Of a DNA stretch of 64,000 nt, positions 56,666 to 64,000 are shown piece after piece; position 1 is the first letter of the stretch, and each line of letters opens with the position of its first letter. The position numbers and the translations under genes are program-made. Origin of the DNA: Saliniramus fredricksonii (GTDB lineage: Bacteria > Pseudomonadota > Alphaproteobacteria > Rhizobiales > Beijerinckiaceae). Below the pieces are notes generated by a model. The model worked only from the letters and a program-made list of their open reading frames with translations. It made no database searches and was not told where the DNA came from. The DNA lies in the NCBI RefSeq assembly GCF_900094735.1, contig NZ_FMBM01000002.1:1426001-1490000 (forward strand), given 5' to 3'.

Positions 56666-56854
56666 GTGGCAACTCTCGCCGGTCATGGTAAAGATTCCGT
56701 AATCATGCGCAGGGTATGATCGCGGTTCTTCGCAATGCCCGCACGTTGATTGTTGCAACGCATTTGTTGTGCTCCGGCCCAAATCGTACCGAATGCCGGG
56801 TCCGGGCGCCGGATCGCGACGGTCGAGTGTCTTTATTGATCGGGGAATCGACGA

Positions 56855-58698
56855 ATGGAGAACCTGACGATCGCCAACATTGCGCTTCTGCTCGGCGCCT
56901 TGTTCGTGCTGATCGGCATCGCATCGAGCCTCCTCGCGTCGCGCTTCGGCGCCCCCTGCTCCTGATCTTCCTCGTGCTCGGCATGCTCGCCGGCCAGGAC
57001 GGCATCGGCGGCATCGTCTTCGATGATTTTCGGGCAACCTACCTGATCGGCTCCGCCGCGCTGGCCATCATCCTCTTCGATGGCGGGCTGCGCACCCGGC
57101 TGGCGAGCTTTCGCGGCGTGCTCGCCCCCGCCGCCATGCTCGCCACCTTCGGCGTCCTGATCACGACGCTGGCCACTGGCGCCGCCGCCACTCTGATCCT
57201 GGGGCTCAGCCTCGTCGAGGGTCTGCTCGTCGGCGCCATCGTCTCCTCCACGGATGCGGCCGCCGTCTTCTTCCTGATGCGCTCGAAGGGCATGAAGCTG
57301 CGCCGGCGCGTCAACAACACGATCGAGATCGAATCCGCCACGAACGACCCGGTCGCGGTCTTCCTCACCATCGCGCTCGTCGAGGTGCTGCTGGTGCAAC
57401 AGACGGATACGAGCTGGGCGATCGGGGCATTGTTGCTGCAACAGGCCGTGATCGGTGCGGCGCTCGGCGTATTGGGCGGGATGACCCTCGTCTGGGCGCT
57501 CAACCGCTTCACCCTGCCCCACGGTCTGCACCCGCTCCTCGCCGTCAGCGCTGCGATCCTGATCTTCTCGCTGACCTCCGTGCTCGGCGGGTCAGGTTTT
57601 TTCGCGGTCTATCTCGCCGGCCTGATCGTGGGAAACCGCCCGGTGCGCGCCTTCCCCACGATCCTGAGTTTCCATGATGCGGCCACCTGGCTGAGCCAGA
57701 TCGTGATGTTTCTCGTCCTGGGACTGCTCGCGACGCCGTCGACGCTGGTGCATTACGCCCTGCCCGCCATCCTCATCTCGGCTTTCCTCATCGTGATCGG
57801 CCGCCCCCTCGCCGTATGGCTGTGCCTGACTCCGTTCGGCTTCGGCAAGCGCGAGAAGAACTTCATTTCATGGGTCGGGCTGCGCGGCGCGGTCTCGATC
57901 TTCCTCGCCGCGATCCCGACGCTCACGGCGGTGCCCAATGCCGAGATCTATTTCAACATAGCCTTCTTCGTGGTGCTCATCTCGCTTCTGGTTCAGGGCT
58001 GGAGCGTCGGCTGGATGGCGACGCGGCTCGGACAGCAATCGGGTGAGGCGATTGCCGATCCCCAACGGCTCGAAATTGATCTGCCCGGCCAGCTCGAGCT
58101 CGAAATGGTGGGCTATCCGATTACCGAAAACAGTCCCGTTCTCGCCCGCGCGGTTTACCCTTCGTGGATGCGCGTGGTGATGATCGTGCGCGATGGCGAG
58201 GTACTGACGCCGGAGGCGGCCGGGCCGCTGCGCGCCGGTGATTACGGCTATTTTCTCGCGCCGCCGGCCCGTGTCCCGCGGCTCGACCGCCTGTTCGCCT
58301 CCGGCGATGGCGGCAAGCCGCCGGCGCTGGGAATGTTCAGCTTCTCCGGCGACGCCACGGTCGCGGACGTCGCGCGGCTCTATGGTCTGCACGTGCCCGC
58401 CGATCTGAAGAAACTGAGCATCGCCGAAGCCTTCGACGAGCGCTTCGAGGATCGGGTCGATGTCGGAGACCGCATCGCCATCGAACCGGCTTTCCTGATG
58501 GCTACCGCCATCCGGAACGACGAGGTTGCCGCAGTCACCGTGGAATTCGAGGAACCCGATGAAAAACCGGCGACGCCGACCGGGCGGATGATCGCGCGCC
58601 TGCGGGCCTGGCGCAGCCGGCGTGCGCTGGCACGCTCAGCCGCCCTCGCTGCGGATCAGGACAAAAGCGCTATGGGGGCAGGAGCGAAAGATCGCTGA
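56855..58698 (+). pseudogene. cvrA: Potassium/proton antiporter (CvrA/NhaP2 type) with a frameshift
   Basis: The gene starts MENLTIANIALLLGALFVLI at 56855 and continues to SRFGAP, where the frame runs into TGA at 56963-56965. The rest of the family (LLLIFLVLGMLAGQDG and about 570 more residues) follows in another frame to 58698. One extra C in the C-run at 56952-56956 would restore a protein of about 614 residues. The body has the CPA1 antiporter helices (LFDGGLRTRL, VEGLLVGAIVSSTDAAAVFF, TNDPVAVFL) and the C-terminal TrkA-C and CorC/HlyC-type parts. Real frameshift, or a sequencing error in a homopolymer, cannot be told apart here. Confidence 0.8.
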
Positions 58699-58725
58699 TC
58701 AGCCTCGGCCAGTTGCGGAGTCGAT

Positions 58726-59082
58726 TCAGCGCGCACAGCGCACGCATAGGTGGAAGGTCGGATCCGCGCGCAGCCGCCCGGCGCCGATCTCCTCACCGCA
58801 GGCCTGACAATCGAGATATTCGCCGTCATCCATGCGCCGCAGCGCGAAGAGCAATCCCTGCCGGCGCCCCTGACGTCGCGTCTGCGCAGCCTGCGCCATG
58901 GCCTGAACCTGCATCGCATCCATCCGGGCAAGGCGCCCGACGCTCTGCTGATCCAGCGCCACCGGGGCGGAATCCGCTTGCGTTTCCTGGAGAAGTTGAT
59001 CGATTTCAGCGAGCTCGGCCTCAATGCGCGCACGAAGTTCGGCCAGCAACTGTTTCTCTTCATTCGAAAATGCATCACTCAT
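58726..59082 (-). CDS. TraR/DksA-type zinc-finger protein
   Basis: The 118-residue protein has a helical N-terminal hairpin (NEEKQLLAELRARIEAELAE) and a C-terminal C4 zinc finger (CQACGEEIGAGRLRADPTFH then LCVRC), the signature of DksA/TraR proteins. It is shorter than canonical DksA, so a direct RNA-polymerase modulator role is likely but not certain. AGGA lies seven bases before ATG 59082; the TTG at 59097 would add five residues. Divergent from the amidohydrolase. Confidence 0.85.
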   Translation of the reverse strand: MSDAFSNEEKQLLAELRARIEAELAEIDQLLQETQADSAPVALDQQSVGRLARMDAMQVQAMAQAAQTRRQGRRQGLLFALRRMDDGEYLDCQACGEEIGAGRLRADPTFHLCVRCAR

Positions 59083-59257
59083 CACGAAATCCTGCAAGCC
59101 GAAGCGAAGGCGCGCTCACCGGGCGGATATTGCACCCGCACATGGACGGTATGCGCGTCGGCGCGGCTTGTCACCCCGCCCTGCCAAAGCCAAATCAGAG
59201 ACGATCCCGTGCATGGAATGCGAAAGGCGTGACAATTGCGCCGCAAGGAGAACGAAA

Positions 59258-60676
59258 ATGGATAATCGCCGCGATATCTGGCGTCAGGTCGACGCCGCGA
59301 AGGAGCGCCTGATCGCGCTCGCGGATCGCGTCTGGGGCATGCCGGAAGTCTGTTATACGGAGGAGCGTTCCTGCGCCGAGCATACGCGTGAGCTCCGCGA
59401 TCAGGGTTTCCGCGTCACCGAGAACGTGGCGAACATCCCCACTGCCGTGATGGGTGAAGCGGGCGAAGGCGGGCCGGTGATTGCCATTCTCGGCGAATAC
59501 GATGCGCTTCCGGGCCTCAGCCAGGAAGCCGGCATCGCCGAGCATCGCCCGATCGAGGAAGGCGGCCACGGCCATGGCTGCGGTCATAATCTGCTCGGCT
59601 CCGCCGCCATGCTCGCCGCTGTCGGCCTCAAGAACTGGCTCGCCGAGCAAGGCATTCCGGGACGCGTGCGCTATTACGGCTGTCCGGCCGAGGAAGGCGG
59701 CGCGGCCAAGGCCTTCATGGTGCGCGACGGCGCCTTCGACGATGTCGATGTGGCGATTTCCTGGCATCCCAACAGCTTCTGGGAAATCTTCCCGCCGGTT
59801 TCGCTCGCCAATACCCGCGCCGATTTCGTCTTCTTTGGCCGCACCTCGCATGCATCCGCCTCGCCGCATCTCGGTCGCTCGGCCCTCGACGCGGTCGAAC
59901 TGATGAGTGTCGGGGTGAATTACATGCGCGAGCACATGCCGAGTGATGCGCGCGTGCACTACGCCGTGCTCGATACCGGCGGCATTGCCCCGAATGTGGT
60001 GCAATCCCATGCGCGGGTGCGCTACTCGATCCGGGCCGGCGAGCTCAACGGGATGCGCGAACTCGTCGAGCGCGTACGCAAGATCGCCGAGGGCGCGGCG
60101 CTGATGACCGAGACCCGCATGGAGATGAAGATCATCTCGGCGGTCTCCAACCTCCTCGGCAACCGCCCGCTCGAAGAAACCCTGCAATCCATGCTGGAGG
60201 AACTCGGCCCCCCGCCTTTCGACGAGGCCGACAGGGAATTTGCCCGCGAAATCCGCGCAACCCTGTCCGAGGAGGATCGCGCCGCCCCCTGGAAGGTGAT
60301 CGGGCGCGAGCCCAGCGATGCGCCGCTCGCGGATTTCACCGTCCCGCTCGACCAGCCGCGCAACCTGATGATCGGCTCCACCGATGTCGGTGACGTCTCG
60401 TGGGCCGTACCCACGGTACAGGCGCATGCGCCCTCGATCGCGATCGGCACGCCGCTGCATACCTGGCAGGTTGTGGCACAGGGCAAGTCCGCGCATGCTC
60501 ACAAGGCAATGGTGCATGTCGCCAAGGCCATGGCCGGAACCGGGGTGGCGGTGCTCACCGATCCCGATCTGTTGGCCCGCGTGAAGGCCGATCACAAGGC
60601 GCGCACGACGAAAACTCCTTATGTTTCGCCGATCCCCGAGGGCGTCCAGCCCCCGCTGGACATGTCACGCGGCTGA
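59258..60676 (+). CDS. M20-family amidohydrolase (AbgB-like)
   Basis: The 472-residue protein has the metal site motifs of the M20 family: AILGEYDALPGLSQEAGIAE, GGHGHGCGHNLLGSAA (the His in HGHGCGH) and YYGCPAEEGGAAKAFM. A dimerisation domain of about 120 residues follows (FVFFGRTSHASASPHLGRSA). Its length and motif set resemble the aminobenzoyl-glutamate hydrolase B subunit group, which cleaves amide bonds of small acylated amino acids; the substrate here is not known. AAGGAG precedes ATG 59258. It is convergently paired with nothing and reads towards the photolyase gene. Confidence 0.9.
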   Translation: MDNRRDIWRQVDAAKERLIALADRVWGMPEVCYTEERSCAEHTRELRDQGFRVTENVANIPTAVMGEAGEGGPVIAILGEYDALPGLSQEAGIAEHRPIEEGGHGHGCGHNLLGSAAMLAAVGLKNWLAEQGIPGRVRYYGCPAEEGGAAKAFMVRDGAFDDVDVAISWHPNSFWEIFPPVSLANTRADFVFFGRTSHASASPHLGRSALDAVELMSVGVNYMREHMPSDARVHYAVLDTGGIAPNVVQSHARVRYSIRAGELNGMRELVERVRKIAEGAALMTETRMEMKIISAVSNLLGNRPLEETLQSMLEELGPPPFDEADREFAREIRATLSEEDRAAPWKVIGREPSDAPLADFTVPLDQPRNLMIGSTDVGDVSWAVPTVQAHAPSIAIGTPLHTWQVVAQGKSAHAHKAMVHVAKAMAGTGVAVLTDPDLLARVKADHKARTTKTPYVSPIPEGVQPPLDMSRG

Positions 60677-60791
60677 TCCGGGAGCCGTCACGCGATTCTT
60701 CCGCCCCGCGCCGCTTGCCTTCTCGCAGGCTCGCGTTATCTGCAAGCCGCGAACCCGGGCCGAGAGCGGCTCGGGAGAGGGGAAACGATGC

Positions 60792-62258
60792 ATGGCGCAG
60801 CCGGTTCTGGTATGGTTTCGTGATGATCTGCGCGTCGGCGACAATGCGGCCCTTCGCGCGGCGCTCGATAGCGGGCGACCTGTCCTGTGCTTCCATGTCT
60901 TTGACGATGCCTCCCCCGAGATCCGCCCGCTCGGTGGCGCGGCCCGGTGGTGGCTGCACGGAGCGCTCGCGAACCTATCGGACAATCTGGAGAAGCGGGG
61001 CAACCGCCTGCATCTGTTTTCGGGCGCGGCGGAGGAACTGGTGCCGCGCGTCGTCGCGGAGGCGGATGCCGCAGCGCTCTACTGGAATCGCCGCTACGGC
61101 CCCGAACGCGAGATCGATGCGCGGCTCAAGAAGCGCCTGCGCGATGACGGTCTGGAGGTGAAGAGCTTTCCGGGACGGCTGGTTTACGAGCCCGGGAGCG
61201 TGCTCAACCAGAGCGGCGGCCATTACAAGGTCTTCACCCCCTTCAATCGCGCCGCAGTGGCGCATGACCCGCCGCCGGAACCCCTGCGCGCACCGCGCGA
61301 CCTCCCCCGCGCGCCCTTCCCGCGCGCCCTCGACGATCTGAGCGTCACCTTGAACGAACTCGCTCTGGAGCCGCGCACGCCTGATTGGGCCGGCGGTCTG
61401 CGCGAGACCTGGGAGGCCGATGCGGCAAAGCGCGGCGAGGATGGAGCGCATGAGCGCCTGAAGGCTTTCGTCTCGAGGCATCTGTCCGGCTATGCGCGTG
61501 AGCGCGACCGGCCCGATTTCGACGCGACCTCGCGGCTCTCTGCGCATCTGCGCTTCGGCGAAATCACCCCGCGTCAGGCGATCCACGCGGCGCTGGCGGC
61601 GCGCGCCGCCGATCGTGTCGATGCGCAGGATTACGACTCGTTTCGGGCCGAGATCGGTTGGCGCGATTTCAGCTATCAGCTGCTCTTTACCCATGGGCCG
61701 CTGCACACGCGCAACATGAACGACCAGTTTGACGCCATGCCCTGGCGCGAGGATGATGCCGAACTGCACGCCTGGCAGCGGGGTCGCACCGGTTTCCCCG
61801 TCGTCGATGCGGGGATGCGGCAATTGTGGCATCAGGGCTTCATGCATAACCGCGTGCGCATGATCGTGGCATCCTTTCTCACCAAGCATCTGCTGATTCA
61901 CTGGAAAGCGGGCGAAGCCTGGTTCTGGGACACGCTCGTCGATGCCGATCCGGCCAATAATCCTGCGGGATGGCAATGGGTCGCCGGCTCTGGCGCCGAT
62001 GCGCAGCCATATTACAGGATCTTCAATCCGATGACGCAGGGCGAGAAATTCGATCCGGAAGGCGATTACGTCCGCCGCTGGGTGCCTGAAATTGCCGGTT
62101 TGCCGAACCGTGTCATTCATCGCCCATGGGAGGCGAAGCCCGATGCGCTCAAGGCGGCCGGCGTGGTCCTGGGGAAAAACTACCCCAAGCCGATCGTGGT
62201 GCATGAAGATGCGCGCAAGCGCGCGCTGGACGCGTTCGAGACGATCAAACGCCGCTGA
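60792..62258 (+). CDS. phrB: Deoxyribodipyrimidine photolyase
   Basis: The 488-residue flavoenzyme has the N-terminal antenna domain (PVLVWFRDDLRVGDNAALRA), the FAD domain with RLSAHLRFGEITPRQ and SFRAEIGWRDFSYQL, and the C-terminal signature VVDAGMRQLWHQGFMHNRVR, then MIVASFLTKHLLIHW and DADPANNPAGWQWVAG. These include the tryptophans and active-site residues of class I CPD photolyases. It repairs UV-induced pyrimidine dimers with blue light. The ATG at 60792 matches the conserved start. A cyclopropane synthase gene follows after 162 bases on the same strand. Confidence 0.95.
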   Translation: MAQPVLVWFRDDLRVGDNAALRAALDSGRPVLCFHVFDDASPEIRPLGGAARWWLHGALANLSDNLEKRGNRLHLFSGAAEELVPRVVAEADAAALYWNRRYGPEREIDARLKKRLRDDGLEVKSFPGRLVYEPGSVLNQSGGHYKVFTPFNRAAVAHDPPPEPLRAPRDLPRAPFPRALDDLSVTLNELALEPRTPDWAGGLRETWEADAAKRGEDGAHERLKAFVSRHLSGYARERDRPDFDATSRLSAHLRFGEITPRQAIHAALAARAADRVDAQDYDSFRAEIGWRDFSYQLLFTHGPLHTRNMNDQFDAMPWREDDAELHAWQRGRTGFPVVDAGMRQLWHQGFMHNRVRMIVASFLTKHLLIHWKAGEAWFWDTLVDADPANNPAGWQWVAGSGADAQPYYRIFNPMTQGEKFDPEGDYVRRWVPEIAGLPNRVIHRPWEAKPDALKAAGVVLGKNYPKPIVVHEDARKRALDAFETIKRR

Positions 62259-62420
62259 GCATGACGCGAGTCGGATCCGCCGGTTTTTCCGCTTGCCACA
62301 ATTGATGTGCGGGGTAATCCTCGCAGACGGGATCGATACCTTTAGGCCATGGTTTAGAGAATTACCGGTCTACAGACGCTCCGGACACCATCCGGGGAAA
62401 GCAGCGCAGGGAGGCGCGCC

Positions 62421-63680
62421 ATGCAACACACCGCAGACGAGCATGATACCGGTGATGAATTCATGACAGTGACTTCCGACCGTCTCGGCGAAGTTCTGCG
62501 CGGGCTGCCGTTTCTCTTGCGAAAGTCGCTGTCGATTGCCGCACAACTGCCTGTCGGCACGCTCGACCTCACCCTCCCCGACGGTCGGCGCCTGCGTTTC
62601 GCCGGGACGGATCCGGGTCCGCGGGCGAGCCTCGTCATCCATGACGCCACCTGCCTGCGGCGCTTCCTGATCGCCGGTGATGTCGGTTTTGCCGAAGGCT
62701 ACCTTCAAAACGAATGGGATACCCCGGATCTGAGGGCGCTCCTGCTGCTGTTCCTGGCCAATCACATGGCCGGCGGGCAGCTCACGCTGGGCCGTCCCGG
62801 GCTGCGCGTGTGGCAGCGGATCCGGCATTTCCTGAACCGCAACAGTCGCCGGGGCTCGCGCCGCAACATCCATGCGCATTATGATCTCGGCAACGACTTC
62901 TATGAACGCTGGCTCGATCGTTCGATGACCTATTCCTCGGCGATCTTCGCACCCGGCGACAACGATCTGGAGAGTGCGCAGCGGCGCAAATATGCGCGGC
63001 TCGCCACCGAGACCGGTATCGGACCCGACGACCATGTTCTCGAAATCGGCTGCGGCTGGGGCAGCTTCGCGGAATACGCCGCGCGCGAGATCGGCTGCCG
63101 CGTCACCGGCCTCACCATCTCGCAGGAGCAATACGATCACGCCACGCAGCGCATCGCGCAGGCGGGGCTGTCGGACCGGGTCACCATTGCGATGCGCGAC
63201 TATCGTGACGAGACCGCGCGCTATGATCGCATTGTCTCGATCGAGATGTTCGAGGCCGTGGGCGAACAATACTGGCAGGGCTTCTTCGAGAAGATGCGCG
63301 CCTGCCTCCTGCCCGGCGGGCGAGCCGGGTTGCAGCTCATCACCATCCGCGACGAGGCGTTCGAGGCGTACCGCAAGGAGATGGATTTCATCCGCACCTA
63401 TGTCTTCCCCGGCGGCATGCTGCCGTCTCCTTCGATCATGCAGAAATTGTCGCATGGCTCGGGCCTGCCGATCGTCTCCGATGCCGGTTTTGCCCTCGAC
63501 TACGCGCGCACGCTCGCCATCTGGCGCGAGCGCTTCGAAGCGGCGTGGAAGGAAATCGCACCACTCGGTTTCGATGAGCGTTTCCGCCGGCTGTGGAACT
63601 ACTATCTGACTTATTGCGAGGTCGGCTTCACTACGGCGAATATTGATGTCCGCCAGATGGTCTTTGCAAGGCCGGCATGA
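62421..63680 (+). CDS. cfa: Cyclopropane-fatty-acyl-phospholipid synthase
   Basis: The 419-residue enzyme has an N-terminal domain (LTLPDGRRLRFAGTDPGPRA; GDVGFAEGYLQNEWDTPDLR), NIHAHYDLGNDFYERWLD, SMTYSSAIF, the S-adenosylmethionine site VLEIGCGWGSFAEYAARE and GLTISQEQYDHATQRI, the active-site SIEMFEAVGEQYWQ, then TYVFPGGMLPSPSIM and the C-terminal NYYLTYCEVGF. It adds a methylene bridge to unsaturated acyl chains in membranes. GGGAGG lies seven bases before ATG 62421. Its neighbours are photolyase and a VOC gene; this grouping resembles stress-response clusters in other alphaproteobacteria, but I found no matching sigma-factor site. Confidence 0.92.
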   Translation: MQHTADEHDTGDEFMTVTSDRLGEVLRGLPFLLRKSLSIAAQLPVGTLDLTLPDGRRLRFAGTDPGPRASLVIHDATCLRRFLIAGDVGFAEGYLQNEWDTPDLRALLLLFLANHMAGGQLTLGRPGLRVWQRIRHFLNRNSRRGSRRNIHAHYDLGNDFYERWLDRSMTYSSAIFAPGDNDLESAQRRKYARLATETGIGPDDHVLEIGCGWGSFAEYAAREIGCRVTGLTISQEQYDHATQRIAQAGLSDRVTIAMRDYRDETARYDRIVSIEMFEAVGEQYWQGFFEKMRACLLPGGRAGLQLITIRDEAFEAYRKEMDFIRTYVFPGGMLPSPSIMQKLSHGSGLPIVSDAGFALDYARTLAIWRERFEAAWKEIAPLGFDERFRRLWNYYLTYCEVGFTTANIDVRQMVFARPA

Positions 63681-63757
63681 CGGGGCATATCGATACCGGC
63701 GCGCCTGGAGCGCCGAGCCCGCCGAAATGAGAGATTTTCACCCGCAACGGAGGACGC

Positions 63758-64000
63758 ATGTCTGCCGCCATCACGGTTCCCAAGCCGATCCACAGCATGA
63801 TCCGTGTGCTCGATGAGACACGGTCGGTGGATTTCTACAGCCGCGCTTTCGGCCTCGAAATCGCCGATCGCTTCCCTTTCGAGGGCTTCACGCTGGTCTA
63901 TCTGCGCAACGCCTCGAGCGGATTCGAGCTGGAACTGACGATCAACCATGATCGCACCGAACCGTATGATCTCGGCGACGGATACGGCCATATCGCCTTC
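63758..64000 (+). CDS. VOC-superfamily protein (glyoxalase I-like), partial at window edge
   Basis: The first 81 codons are in the window. They read MSAAITVPKPIHSMIRVLDE, then TRSVDFYSRAFGLEIADRFP and SGFELELTINHDRTEPYDLG, ending in GYGHIAF at the edge. The His near the start (IHSMIRVLDE), the Glu in ELELT and the GxGHIAF motif fit lactoylglutathione lyase-type VOC enzymes. GGAGG lies five bases before ATG 63758. The downstream part is not in the window. Confidence 0.85.
   Translation, partial: MSAAITVPKPIHSMIRVLDETRSVDFYSRAFGLEIADRFPFEGFTLVYLRNASSGFELELTINHDRTEPYDLGDGYGHIAF

Overview
The window is high-GC DNA from an alphaproteobacterium, most likely of the order Hyphomicrobiales (Rhizobiales). 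The main evidence is a gene order typical of that group on the right half: mazG, hflX, hfq, ntrX, ntrY, ntrC, ntrB, dusB, ispDF, cinA, a RatA/COQ10-like gene, lipA, lpdA, pdhC, a DUF5076 gene, pdhB, pdhA and ftsB. I cannot name genus or species from sequence alone.

Layout. (1) 1-5275: a terminal-oxidase cluster on the minus strand (ctaG remnant, HemJ/CopD-like protein, coxM subunit II lipoprotein, coxN subunit I+III fusion, small membrane protein), with a DUF2231 gene opposite. It looks damaged: ctaG has lost its 5' half to an insertion sequence, and coxN has an in-frame TGA before its predicted last helix. (2) 5276-11918: a mobile-element zone. An IS256-family element is split by an IS110-family (IS1111-like) element, followed by a second, intact IS256-type element, then about 2 kb of mostly non-coding DNA with degenerate CATGC-type repeats and one 57-codon membrane-protein gene. 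(3) 11919-17005: CaiB-type enzyme, cyclopropane-fatty-acid synthase-like methyltransferase, UbiH-like monooxygenase, XRE-cupin regulator and a VOC protein. (4) 17074-21000: an 881-residue protein with 22 uniform leucine-rich repeats, three copies of a MITE/REP-like inverted repeat, and between them a hairpin-rich leader whose last long-range stem would mask the ribosome-binding site of a small membrane-protein gene. (5) 21077-33559: AEC transporter, hspQ, IalB-like protein, peptide-binding protein, degenerate ANL-type protein, receiver-like protein, PEP synthase, beta-CASP exonuclease-like protein, lipase. (6) 33666-56665: the conserved nitrogen-regulation / isoprenoid / lipoate / pyruvate dehydrogenase block, interrupted between lipA and lpdA by two paralogous genes of unknown function on the opposite strand. 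(7) 56855-64000: a cvrA-type antiporter with a frameshift, a DksA-like protein, an M20 amidohydrolase, photolyase, a second cyclopropane synthase and a partial VOC gene.

How genes work together. PdhA, PdhB, PdhC and LpdA form the pyruvate dehydrogenase complex and LipA makes the lipoyl cofactor for the lipoyl domains on PdhB and PdhC. NtrB/NtrC and NtrY/NtrX are two two-component systems with a shared gene context; dusB overlaps ntrB by ATGA coupling. IspDF supplies two steps of the MEP isoprenoid pathway. PpsA feeds gluconeogenesis from pyruvate.

Least explained items: the structured leader at 20054-20288, the paralog pair at 47281-50344 (the first copy has an in-frame TAG), and the interspersed CATGC repeats. 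Three separate single-base lesions (coxN TGA, TAG at 47560, cvrA frameshift) could be real gene decay or assembly error; read-level checking would decide. No rRNA, tRNA or CRISPR array was recognised.
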